The notes under the pieces: model-generated
What the model was told of the DNA's origin: nothing
The model's input: only the letters and a program-made list of their open reading frames with translations
Databases searched by the model: none
Assembly: GCA_030524545.1 (NCBI GenBank)
Contig: JAUNGM010000001.1
Location: 186,001 to 250,000 of the forward strand
Reading direction: 5' to 3'
From: Eubacteriales bacterium
GTDB taxonomy: Bacteria > Bacillota > Clostridia > Lachnospirales > Lachnospiraceae
DNA length: 64,000 bases
Shown: piece by piece, positions 44,462 to 52,026 of the stretch
Layout: each line of letters begins with the position of its first letter
Numbering within the stretch: position 1 is the first letter of the stretch
Program-made: the position numbers and the translations under genes

Positions 44462-45169
44462 TTAACCTATGGACAATGCTATAATACCAATGGCCGCCAA
44501 ATGTGCCGGGTAAAACCAGTAAAAAAAGGATTTCATATGTATCGAACCCCTGCGACCGTTATACATTGCCAGTATGGGAATCGCTAATAGGCTGAAATAT
44601 TGGATTCCACCTGTTTGCATTGACAAAAAAAGTAGCCCTGCACCAAAACCAACCAATGCCATATGTCCATTCTTTTTTCCTTCCAGACTATCGGCAATAT
44701 CTGCAAAAACCGGCAAAAGCACACCGCAAAAACCATAGTCTATATGTATCCATGTACAGATAAAATAGATACAGATAAAACAACCCAGAGCAAACGCCAT
44801 TCCACATGCCTTGTCTTTTCTGTTCCCCGTTATCCGTTCCCTAAGTACCGAAATACTATATAATGCTATAATTGAAACAGAAAACGTAATGAGCACATTC
44901 CCATATATTCTACCTGAATAAAGATAATAAACAGCTACGCACAAAATCCCTAACCCCAAAATTCTGGAGAAATATCTTTTTTTACTATGCGTGTACTTAA
45001 ATCCTTCATAAATAAAAAAGGAAAAAACAGGGAAAGCCAGTCTGCCGATAATACGCAATACAATGATCTCCGGGAATAGCTCTGCACTAATGTGGTCAAT
45101 GAGCATGGATACGGCAGCCGCTGTTTTTAATTGATTCTGTGTAAATCCATAACTCTGTATGTGATTCAT
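44462..45169 (-). CDS. TraX-family membrane protein
   Basis: 235 residues from the ATG at 45169 (AGGAGGG just before; the frame is open 14 codons further). It has the TraX hallmark opening LKTAAAVSMLIDHISAELFP, then IIGRLAFPVFSFFIYEGF and eight or so membrane helices, with the C-terminal SFFYWFYPAHLAAIG. TraX proteins are acyltransferase-like (pilin acetylation in the F plasmid); chromosomal clostridial homologues have unknown roles. Nothing else here is conjugative. It interrupts the hydrolase/cyclophilin order and is flanked by duplicated gene ends, so it is likely an insertion. Confidence 0.9.
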   Translation of the reverse strand: MNHIQSYGFTQNQLKTAAAVSMLIDHISAELFPEIIVLRIIGRLAFPVFSFFIYEGFKYTHSKKRYFSRILGLGILCVAVYYLYSGRIYGNVLITFSVSIIALYSISVLRERITGNRKDKACGMAFALGCFICIYFICTWIHIDYGFCGVLLPVFADIADSLEGKKNGHMALVGFGAGLLFLSMQTGGIQYFSLLAIPILAMYNGRRGSIHMKSFFYWFYPAHLAAIGIIALSIG

Positions 45170-45260
45170 TTGCCCTCCTTTTCTCCAGTTTCTTTGTGTC
45201 GCAGAAATCATACCATCACAGAAAGGATTTATTGTACGAATCCAGTGCCACTGTTGTTCT

Positions 45261-45289
45261 CTATTCTGCGAGTCTTAATACACCCCGCT
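45261..45289 (-). repeat. Right member of the direct repeat flanking TraX (cyclophilin-gene 5' remnant)
   Basis: The sequence ATTCTGCGAGTC followed by TAATACACC matches the start region of the cyclophilin-like gene (44318-44345), now stranded just after the hydrolase stop. Together with the hydrolase tail at 45290-45395 it mirrors 44318-44459. Confidence 0.7.
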
Positions 45290-46210
45290 CTACTTTTTAT
45301 GTGTCTCTAAATATTCCAGCATCCAAGTGACTGCCTGTTCTGCATCACTCCCAGAAAATCCGTGTCCAGCTCCTGGCAATACCTCTAATCGGGCAGAATC
45401 ATAAACCTCCACCGCTTTTTCAGAGGAAGAAAGAGGAACTATTTTATCCGCATCTCCATGAAGCAAAAGAACATCTTTATCATAAGCAGCAATCTCACTA
45501 TAAATATCGTAATCTAATAAAGCTTCTACAAAGACACGGCCGACCGTCATCCACATAAAATAATATGTATCTGGAATGTCCTCCACACTATTAAACCCTT
45601 CTGTAACAACATCTACCATTGCAAAAGCCGGATATAGAAGGATTGCACCTTTGATTTCTTCTTTATGCTCAGATGCAGTAATAGCCGACACCGCGCCACC
45701 CATACTGGTTCCCATCAAGAATATATTTTCTTCGTCCACAAACGGCTGCTCCTGCATCATGTGGATTACTGCTTCTAAATCTGCCTGCTCAGTGAAAATA
45801 GACATATCCAAAGTGGAGCCATCGCTCCGGCTTCCCGGACTTCCTCCACAAAAATCGAAACAATAGACAACATATCCTTTTTGCACGAGTGCCTCCGCAT
45901 ATTGCGTCCCAACCTGATAGTTACCTCCAAATCCATGAGAAAAGATAACCGCTGGCATCTTCTCTCCTGCGTCCTTAGGAATATAAATCAAACCATAAAT
46001 CTGGTTTTCGTCACGCTTTGTATAAAGCTCCCTCGTTTCATATTCATATTTTGACGTTTCCATTGTCTGACCGCTTTCTTCTTCAACAGGCGGATTATTT
46101 GAGAAAGTTTCCGCAGGCAGGGAGGTATGATCTCCCTGTGCGCATCCGCTCAGCAGAACAACAAAGAGCGCAGTCATACAGAATAATACAATATAACCTG
46201 CTTTCTTCAT
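45290..46210 (-). CDS. Alpha/beta hydrolase lipoprotein
   Basis: 306 residues from the ATG at 46210 (AAAGG 6 bases before; an in-frame GTG at 46216 is an alternative). Lipobox LLSGC, Cys23. The hydrolase core has the oxyanion-loop HGFGGN, nucleophile elbow GTSMGGA, acid in HGDADKIVP and catalytic His in GAGHGF, so the triad is complete. It belongs to the dienelactone hydrolase/S9-like group of exported esterases. Substrate unknown. It is 10 bp behind the chimeric ORF, and a decayed copy of its tail lies beyond TraX. Confidence 0.9.
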   Translation of the reverse strand: MKKAGYIVLFCMTALFVVLLSGCAQGDHTSLPAETFSNNPPVEEESGQTMETSKYEYETRELYTKRDENQIYGLIYIPKDAGEKMPAVIFSHGFGGNYQVGTQYAEALVQKGYVVYCFDFCGGSPGSRSDGSTLDMSIFTEQADLEAVIHMMQEQPFVDEENIFLMGTSMGGAVSAITASEHKEEIKGAILLYPAFAMVDVVTEGFNSVEDIPDTYYFMWMTVGRVFVEALLDYDIYSEIAAYDKDVLLLHGDADKIVPLSSSEKAVEVYDSARLEVLPGAGHGFSGSDAEQAVTWMLEYLETHKK

Positions 46211-46219
46211 TTTCACCCT

Positions 46220-46885
46220 TTATCCTTTGTTATTCACTGTATAAACCAGCCGAACACCATTGCCTTTTAATTTTTCTATATTCTTCAGTTGAAATTCAAC
46301 TGGCATACACTCCGGCATAGAATCTAATTTTTCAAATACTGTTACTGAATCCGGATTTCCATCAGCAATCGGGGCAATTAACAGACTCAATTCATCAACA
46401 GCACCCTGCTGCAAAAATGTCCAGTTAATCGTGCCTCCGCCGCAAATCAAAAGTATGTCAATTCCAAATAACTGATATAGTTTTTTAGCCGCTAAATTGC
46501 TGTCCAGCACTTCAGAACCAGCCAAAATATAAGACACTCCACATTTACGAAGATAAGCCCGGTAAGCCGGCGCTGTATGTTCTGTCAATACTTCGATCAC
46601 ATGCGCGTCCGGCCTTCCGGCTTTACGGAATGTACCGGACTCCCATCCGATTTCTCCCTGTGTGTCTATGAAAACATAGTAAAGAGGTGCATTGCTTTTT
46701 CCGGATTCATTCGCCATTGTCTCGGCTCCCGTTTCCGCATGACCCAACGGAATCACTTCTACAATGATCTGTTCATAAATATCATCGTAGAAAATCGCAA
46801 GGTCAGGCCCGGCGTTCCAGTAGTCAAAATCACCAATCTCATATTCTCTTGTTGTTGCCTCTACAGAGGAGAAGGAGCCCGGCAC
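46220..46885 (-). pseudogene. Chimeric ORF: cyclophilin-like fragment fused to a RibD/DHFR-like fragment
   Basis: 221 codons. Residues about 5-62 match the C-terminal half of the cyclophilin-like lipoprotein (SSVEATTREYEIGDFDYWNA to ETGAETMANES). From KSNAPLYYVFIDTQGEIGWE onward it matches the RibD C-terminal/dihydrofolate-reductase-like family (LLICGGGTINWTFLQQGAVDELSL, then MPVEFQLKNIEKL). Both parts lack their normal N-termini: no lipoprotein signal and an incomplete nucleotide-binding half. The frame is open across the join, so a protein could be made, but there is no good ribosome binding site at the first ATG. Most likely a recombination product. Confidence 0.82.
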
Positions 46886-46916
46886 TAAGGATTTTTTTGT
46901 ACATAGATTTTCTCAT

Positions 46917-47597
46917 TTATTCCATAAGTCCAAGGCCCTGAATCCAAGGTTCAATGTCATTCAGATCATTTGCCGTAAGACCCTCCGCGATCTCAGCGTC
47001 CGGGCATAGCTCACTGAAGATATGGAGACTGTTGCCAATGTCATCGCTGGAACTGGTGCAGAAAGGAATGATTGTCTTGCCTGAGAACTCATTCTCTGCA
47101 AGGAAAGTCGCTATCATAGCCGGGGCTTCGTCCCACCAGATTGGATAGCCCACGAAGATTGTGTCATATCCCTCGATACTATCCACAGACACGGTAATCT
47201 CCGGTTGGACGCCATCCAGAATTTCTGCTTCAGCTTCCTCCTGTAAATCCCCATATTCTTCTGCTCGCTGAATCTCAGCCAGATCTCCACCGGTATATTC
47301 CGCAATCATCTGCGCTACTTCTTCCGTGTTTCCTGTATAGGAAAAATATGCGATCAAAACATTTCCGTCGTTCGCATCCGTATCCGCAATTTCTGTCTCT
47401 GCTGTTTCCTGTTCTTCTGTAGGTTCCTCACTCACCTCGTCAGTAGGTTCTTCTGTTTGCAACGGCTCCGTCACGGTTTCGGTTTCGTCAGCCGCAGAAG
47501 ATGTTTCTGCGGAAGAATTGCTGTTGCCGCAGGCTGCCAGCACAAAGCTGAGAGCCATCACTAAAGTAAGAAGTAAAATGCTTTTTCTGATTTTCAT
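46917..47597 (-). CDS. Flavodoxin-domain lipoprotein
   Basis: 226 residues with a lipobox (FVLAAC, Cys23) and a Thr/Glu-rich linker to about residue 77. The flavodoxin domain begins NVLIAYFSYTGNTEEVAQMI, the classic TGNT phosphate loop, with YDTIFVGYPIWWDEAPAM and FSGKTIIPFCTSSSDDIGNS. The core motifs for FMN are intact. It is exported and lipid-anchored. AAAGG precedes the start. A terminator lies 200 bp upstream (47789), so it needs its own promoter, which I cannot identify. The upstream gap holds a 27-codon plus-strand run (VATKLIYNGMSS) of unknown meaning. Confidence 0.93.
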   Translation of the reverse strand: MKIRKSILLLTLVMALSFVLAACGNSNSSAETSSAADETETVTEPLQTEEPTDEVSEEPTEEQETAETEIADTDANDGNVLIAYFSYTGNTEEVAQMIAEYTGGDLAEIQRAEEYGDLQEEAEAEILDGVQPEITVSVDSIEGYDTIFVGYPIWWDEAPAMIATFLAENEFSGKTIIPFCTSSSDDIGNSLHIFSELCPDAEIAEGLTANDLNDIEPWIQGLGLME

Positions 47598-47788
47598 TGT
47601 GTACCATCCTTTCTATTCTTCAAAAAAATAAGTTTACCAGGCTGTATGGAACAGCATCAACGGTTAATTGAAGTGGCAACGAAGCTCATCTACAATGGAA
47701 TGTCAAGCGTAGTAAAGAATAAGCAGTAAATAATTGTCTGGAACCTGCAACGAAATATACATACTTTATCATCCAATCTCAGTCTCAT

Positions 47789-47817
47789 AATAAAACAGCC
47801 CTCCATTTTGGAGGGCT
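47789..47817 (-). terminator. Terminator of the CMD-ADH-flavodoxin operon
   Basis: On the minus strand AGCCCTCC-AAAAT-GGAGGGCT followed by GTTTTATT. The stem overlaps the stop codon of the last flavodoxin gene. Confidence 0.85.
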
Positions 47818-48506
47818 TATACTACCGACTCTGCCCATGCAGCCGCATCCTGCCTTGTTTCTTCTGTGTGTGCAGAATCTCCGGCACGGGACCATCCACT
47901 TGTATACACATCAGCTCCTGATGCCAGATCTTCTATCATTCCCATACTGCTTCCAAAACCGCTGCCTTTATGCGTAACAAACGGTATGATCGTCTTTCCG
48001 GAAAAATCATTTTCTTCCAAAAAGCTCGCTACTGCCATAGGAAGTGTCCCGTCCCAGTTTGGAAATCCCAGAAATACTACATCATACTGATCCAGACTGT
48101 CCAGATTGCCTGCAAGAGATGGTCTGGATCTCAACATCATTTCCACTCCCGCCTTCAGCAGCGTACCTGTATAATTTGCAGGATATGCACGCTCCGCTAT
48201 GATCGGATAAATATCTGCTCCCGTGGCTGCTGCAACTTCCTGTGCAATGATTTCTGTATTTCCAATAATTTCTCCATCTTCCAGATTCAGGCTTGCGGAA
48301 GATACGGCATCTGTATTGTTCGTTATCTCAATTTCATTAGCTCTGGAAAAATATACCACCAATATATTCGTATTCTCTGTTCCTTCCGACAATACTGCTT
48401 GTGTTGCATTGGGATTTGTACCTGAACTGCTCATCAAAAAATAGATTCCAGCAACAATTACAACAGCTGCAAGGCCTAAAATGATTATTTTTTTCTTTTT
48501 TTTCAT
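47817..48506 (-). CDS. Membrane-anchored flavodoxin
   Basis: 229 residues from the ATG at 48506 (GAGGG 7 bases before; an ATG at 48512 overlaps the preceding stop as ATGA). The N-terminus is five lysines followed by one helix (IIILGLAAVVIVAGIYFLM), an anchor with the bulk outside. The flavodoxin part opens NILVVYFSRANEIEI and has YDVVFLGFPNWDGTLPM and FSGKTIIPFVTHKGSGFGSS. It is closest in pattern to the lipoprotein at 31046. It is the last gene of the operon behind MerR promoter copy 3 and lies directly after DUF4405. Confidence 0.92.
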   Translation of the reverse strand: MKKKKKIIILGLAAVVIVAGIYFLMSSSGTNPNATQAVLSEGTENTNILVVYFSRANEIEITNNTDAVSSASLNLEDGEIIGNTEIIAQEVAAATGADIYPIIAERAYPANYTGTLLKAGVEMMLRSRPSLAGNLDSLDQYDVVFLGFPNWDGTLPMAVASFLEENDFSGKTIIPFVTHKGSGFGSSMGMIEDLASGADVYTSGWSRAGDSAHTEETRQDAAAWAESVV

Positions 48507-48508
48507 TG

Positions 48509-49141
48509 TCATTCCCTCGTTCTATTTCGTCTTCTTTTTAGCCAGTCTGCCATGATTGCTGCCACTCCCGCAAAAAACGCCATCATAAGCGCATTTGCCA
48601 AAAACAGAAGGAGTCCCGAATACCGCCAGTACATTCCCGTATCCCGCAATATCAACCGATTGGGCATATCCAGAGTAAAGAACGCCCAGATGCCGAATGC
48701 TGCCAGCAGGATTCCGCCAATCATATATAGAGACTTTTTCTTCCCGGAAATCCTGATATGCATGCCTCCGTGGAAAGATACCAGGATCATTCCCCATGCT
48801 CCCGCAGCCACGTGCCATGGTCGGATTAAACATGCCTCTCTCATTCCCAACAAGGATGCAAAAAAACTCTGGGACAGATAGATTCCTGTTCCCATGGCTG
48901 CTAACATACATATCAGCGTTAAAATATTTATAATCAGCATCATGTTCCGAAACCCGGAATACTTTCCTTTGGAAATATTTTGGTACCATTTCCTGTTCAG
49001 GATATTGTGAACAACGAATAAAACCAGAAGTATAACTCCGGCAACCTCATGAAACAGATTTCCGGTTGCCTGATAGGACATTACTACGATCATAAAAATT
49101 GTCATCAAAATGTCCAGTTTCTTTCTGCTTTTCTGTCCCAT
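48509..49141 (-). CDS. DUF4405 membrane protein (putative cytochrome-b-like)
   Basis: 210 residues with five or six membrane helices. His residues sit in or next to helices: FHEVAGVILLVLFVVHNILN (two His about 14 apart) and PWHVAAGAWGMILVSFHGGMHI, a spacing compatible with heme ligation as in cytochrome b561-like folds. Heme binding is inference; the family has no established function. It is flanked by two anchored flavodoxin genes in the same operon (26 bp and an ATGA-like overlap), which makes it the natural membrane electron conduit of the set. A scrambled 3' fragment is at 41390-41480. Confidence 0.87.
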   Translation of the reverse strand: MGQKSRKKLDILMTIFMIVVMSYQATGNLFHEVAGVILLVLFVVHNILNRKWYQNISKGKYSGFRNMMLIINILTLICMLAAMGTGIYLSQSFFASLLGMREACLIRPWHVAAGAWGMILVSFHGGMHIRISGKKKSLYMIGGILLAAFGIWAFFTLDMPNRLILRDTGMYWRYSGLLLFLANALMMAFFAGVAAIMADWLKRRRNRTRE

Positions 49142-49167
49142 TCTTTTTTCCTCTCACTTTTTACAAC

Positions 49168-49803
49168 TTAATTTCCATTACCCAAATTCAGATCTAACTC
49201 CGTAAGCCAGCTGCCAATCTGAGAACTTCCACTGATACGGCGCTCCCCGTAGACAGCCAGATCTTCACATGAATCAAGGAAAGTCGGCATAGTTTCATCA
49301 ATATCACTGCCACCGCTGGTACAGAAAGGAATGATCAGTTTGCCTGTCAAGTCATAGCTTTCCAGAAAACTGTTGATCGGAGCCGGGGTCGCATGAAACC
49401 AGACCGGATATCCGATAAAAATAATGTCATATTCTTCCATATTTCCTACCTCTGAAGAAAGTTCCGGTCTTTTCCCTCTTCTGATCTCCATGTTGGACTG
49501 TGGATACAGACTGGAATAATCCTCCTTTGGCGCAATCTCAAATAAATCTGCTCCGATTTGGTTACTCAATGTTTCTGCAACGCCTCTTGTCGTACCTGAA
49601 TATGAAAAATATGTCACTAAAACATTTTTATCTTCTTTCGCTTTTAGTTCCTCTTTTAACTCATTGACCTGTTCTGCGCTCAATGATTCATCTGACAGAT
49701 TTCGGAATGCTGCCGGGAAACGGAACCACTGATAAGCGCCAAACAACAGCGCCACGATAAGTACAACCACAATCATGGTAATCAATCCACCTTTTTTCTT
49801 CAT
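49168..49803 (-). CDS. Membrane-anchored flavodoxin
   Basis: 211 residues. One N-terminal helix (LITMIVVVLIVALLFGAYQW), then a helical spacer (SAEQVNELKEELKAKEDK) and a flavodoxin domain opening NVLVTYFSYSGTTRGVAETL, with YDIIFIGYPVWFHATPAP and LTGKLIIPFCTSGGSDIDET. The anchor orientation puts the flavin domain outside. AGGAGG is 8 bases before the start. It lies between the alcohol dehydrogenase (16 bp) and DUF4405 (26 bp) in the promoter-copy-3 operon. Confidence 0.93.
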   Translation of the reverse strand: MKKKGGLITMIVVVLIVALLFGAYQWFRFPAAFRNLSDESLSAEQVNELKEELKAKEDKNVLVTYFSYSGTTRGVAETLSNQIGADLFEIAPKEDYSSLYPQSNMEIRRGKRPELSSEVGNMEEYDIIFIGYPVWFHATPAPINSFLESYDLTGKLIIPFCTSGGSDIDETMPTFLDSCEDLAVYGERRISGSSQIGSWLTELDLNLGNGN

Positions 49804-49819
49804 CTGTTAATCCTCCTGC

Positions 49820-50965
49820 TTAAACACATTCCATCAGAATCTGATAAATTTCCTCCCGGTCAAGCTCGCGTGGATTGCATTTAATGATGTTACAGGTATC
49901 CGCCACCTGCCGCAGTACTTCCGGCGTAATTTCCACCGCGGATTTGAGCTGGCCCATTTTGGTAGGAAGCCCGCACTCTCTGATCAGGTTTTCCAAAGCC
50001 TCTATACCCGCCTCTGCCGTGTCCACATCAAATACAACTCTGGCAAGCTTTGTAAATTTCTCTGGCGCATCCTTTACGATATGACGGTAATAGGCAGGCT
50101 GGATCACCGCCAGTCCCTGTCCGTGGTTGCAGTCCGTATATGCGCCCAACTGATGCTCAATCTGGTGTGCCTGAAAATCAGTCAAACGGCCACATTTCAA
50201 AATACCGTTTTCCGCCATAGCAGAATCCCACATCAGGTTGCTCCGAGCCTGACAATCATCTATGTCTTCAAGCAGGCGGCGCATATTGACAACTGTATTG
50301 CGCATAATTGCCAGAGCCACATCATCGGATACATTATCCTGATCGGAATTTCCCAGATAGGTTTCCATTGCATGGCTCAGCGTATCAAAGGCGCCGGAAA
50401 GCACCTGCATAGACGGCACCGACATGGTATAAGCCGGATCAAGAACGGCAAAGGAAGCTGCGGTTCCCAAAACCGGCCCCTTCCATTTTTTCTCCTCATA
50501 AGTGATGACTGCGCCCGCGTTCATTTCCGCACCGGTGCCGGAAGCCGTCACAATCGCCCCTATCGGAATCCCTGCAGTGGGGAATTTCCCTTTGCCGTAC
50601 TCCATGCTCCAAATATCTTCATCCAGCTTGGCCTGTGCGGAAACCACCTTGCAGCAGTCGACAACACTGCCTCCGCCCACAGCCAGAATGAAATCCACAT
50701 GATGCTCACGGGCAAGTGCTGCACCTTCCTGCACTTTCGCATAAGTTGGATTAGGCATAATACCAGAAAAGTCCACCACCCTTTTACCTGCCTGAGAAAG
50801 CTTTGCTTTTATCTCGTCATAAACACCGTTCTTTTTGACCGAACCGCCGCCATAAGCCAGCATTACAGTTTCGCCAATCTTGCCAAGCTCCGCCCTGAAC
50901 GCCTGCTCTACGCTCCCTTCACCGAAATATACCTTTGTAGGATAAGAAAATGTAAATTTGTCCAT
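49820..50965 (-). CDS. Iron-containing alcohol dehydrogenase (butanol dehydrogenase/YqhD type)
   Basis: 381 residues from the ATG at 50965, with AGGAGG 8 bases before. Nucleotide-binding motifs are AYGGGSVKKNGVYDEI and AVGGGSVVDCCKVVS. Metal ligands are intact: Asp and His in FDTLSHAMETY (about 191-199), His in DFQAHQIEHQLGAY and NHGQGLAVIQP (about 260-282). These NADPH-dependent enzymes reduce short-chain and toxic aldehydes. Together with the CMD protein and flavodoxins under a MerR promoter this points to aldehyde or electrophile detoxification. It starts 13 bp after the CMD stop. Confidence 0.95.
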   Translation of the reverse strand: MDKFTFSYPTKVYFGEGSVEQAFRAELGKIGETVMLAYGGGSVKKNGVYDEIKAKLSQAGKRVVDFSGIMPNPTYAKVQEGAALAREHHVDFILAVGGGSVVDCCKVVSAQAKLDEDIWSMEYGKGKFPTAGIPIGAIVTASGTGAEMNAGAVITYEEKKWKGPVLGTAASFAVLDPAYTMSVPSMQVLSGAFDTLSHAMETYLGNSDQDNVSDDVALAIMRNTVVNMRRLLEDIDDCQARSNLMWDSAMAENGILKCGRLTDFQAHQIEHQLGAYTDCNHGQGLAVIQPAYYRHIVKDAPEKFTKLARVVFDVDTAEAGIEALENLIRECGLPTKMGQLKSAVEITPEVLRQVADTCNIIKCNPRELDREEIYQILMECV

Positions 50966-50978
50966 TGTATGTACCTCC

Positions 50979-51737
50979 TTATTGATTTTCCATTTTTTTA
51001 GATACTTCATCTATAATATTCATAGCGTTCAAACTGCGGGGATAGCCGATATAAGGCATACATTGCTCCACGACGCTGTACAGCTTTTCTTTATCATTCC
51101 CCACACCGAAGTTTCCCGCTGTATGTCCCCGGAGCTGGTTTTCACAGCCGCCCTGTGCAAGGATGAAGCAAAACGTAATCATTTCACGTTCCTGATCGTT
51201 CAGACCGTTCCGGGTATAATAATCGCCAAAACAGTTATCTGCCAGCCAGCGATTAATATTCCTGCGACGGACAGGGCCATCCGTCTGCCTCTTAGCCATA
51301 TCTTCACCAAATAAGGAAATCTGTTTGACAAGTCCATCTCCAAATCTGGACCTTTCATTCGTTGTACCCTGCGGTGCAAGAGGCAGCTTGATACCATGCT
51401 GCTCCATAATCTGATTTGTTGCTGCAAGGAAATCATAGGTTCGGCCAATTCCAAGATAAGCCGTAGCCTGATAAATCACCTCCTTGATCGCAATGGGATC
51501 AATGCCCGTACCCAGTGCCGCATGGAGCATATTTTGAAATTCTCCCATTCCCTGACATCCAAGCAATGCGGAAAGAATACAGAGCATCTGCTCTTTCTCT
51601 GTCAACCTGCTTGCGGCTATCGTTTCATTCTGAGAAAAATTTGCCACAATATCTACCCATTCCGGATCAGTATTTTGTAGAGTACTTTCTACGCCATCAA
51701 ATAAATAGGATGTTCTCTTTTTCGCTTCATTGTTCAT
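50979..51737 (-). CDS. Carboxymuconolactone decarboxylase family protein (two-domain)
   Basis: 252 residues with two CMD/AhpD-like units. In the first, IKEVIYQATAYLGIGRTYDF; in the second, DQEREMITFCFILAQGGCENQLRGH followed by VGNDKEKLYSVVEQCMPYIG. The AhpD-type CxxC is not present: the single Cys in GGCENQLRGH replaces it, so peroxidase-partner thiol chemistry may differ. Cytosolic. It is the first intact gene behind MerR promoter copy 3, with ATG at 51737 and GAGG before it. Its 5' end is also found in the mosaic at 41460-41531. Confidence 0.92.
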   Translation of the reverse strand: MNNEAKKRTSYLFDGVESTLQNTDPEWVDIVANFSQNETIAASRLTEKEQMLCILSALLGCQGMGEFQNMLHAALGTGIDPIAIKEVIYQATAYLGIGRTYDFLAATNQIMEQHGIKLPLAPQGTTNERSRFGDGLVKQISLFGEDMAKRQTDGPVRRRNINRWLADNCFGDYYTRNGLNDQEREMITFCFILAQGGCENQLRGHTAGNFGVGNDKEKLYSVVEQCMPYIGYPRSLNAMNIIDEVSKKMENQ

Positions 51738-51754
51738 TTCGCTACCTCACTTTC

Positions 51755-51781
51755 CTATAACAACTGACAATTTGCTTCCAT
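51755..51781 (-). pseudogene. EFR1 ghost: last eight codons of a deleted EFR1 gene
   Basis: Reads MEANCQLL then stop, matching MESNCQLS, the C-terminus of EFR1 at 41549. It is preceded by the EFR1 5' leader (AAGGAAAATTAGAAAGG), so nearly the whole gene is deleted between promoter copy 3 and the CMD gene. Confidence 0.75.
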
Positions 51782-51857
51782 AATCCTTTCTAATTTTCCT
51801 TGCATCATTACTTGACCTGTGCTATAATCCGTTTGCTATTTCCGATTGACACTATCG

Positions 51858-51888
51858 ATTATATTTTCCGGTTGTAACAATCGGTCAA
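51858..51888 (-). promoter_or_regulatory. MerR-type promoter, copy 3 (CMD-ADH-flavodoxin operon)
   Basis: TTGACC (51888-51883), 19-base spacer, TATAAT (51863-51858). The dyad at 51868-51884 is the same as in copies 1 and 2 except for one C-to-T change in one arm. Confidence 0.87.
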
Positions 51889-51919
51889 GAGTTTTTTCAA
51901 AAAAAAATTCAAAAAAGTT

Positions 51920-51951
51920 GTGAAATGGATCAAGGACCTTACTTGCTCAAG
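51920..51951 (+). pseudogene. MerR regulator fragment, copy 3 (about ten codons)
   Basis: GTGAAATGGATCAAGG and the next bases encode VKWIKDLTC, the middle of the MerR gene. It joins directly to the MerR leader, so the start and about 43 codons, as well as the whole C-terminal half, are gone. Confidence 0.8.
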
Positions 51952-51954
51952 AAT

Positions 51955-52009
51955 AAAACTAACCGTGTATCAATCATGGCTAATGCCTGATCGATACACG
52001 GTTAGTTTT
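51955..52009. terminator. Bidirectional terminator after the GH1 gene
   Basis: AAAACTAACCGTGTATC pairs perfectly over 17 bp with GATACACGGTTAGTTTT. A and T runs on both sides suit termination of the GH1 operon (minus) and of the former MerR copy (plus). Confidence 0.85.
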
Positions 52010-52026
52010 TAGTGGGATTGAGAAGT

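Noticed and set aside
44462..45169. TraX as evidence for a conjugative element
   Set aside because: No relaxase, type IV secretion, integrase or attachment site is present; chromosomal TraX homologues are common in Clostridia.
47645..47728. 27-codon plus-strand peptide (VATKLIYNGMSS) as a gene
   Set aside because: No ribosome binding site, no terminator and no family; possibly a leftover fragment.
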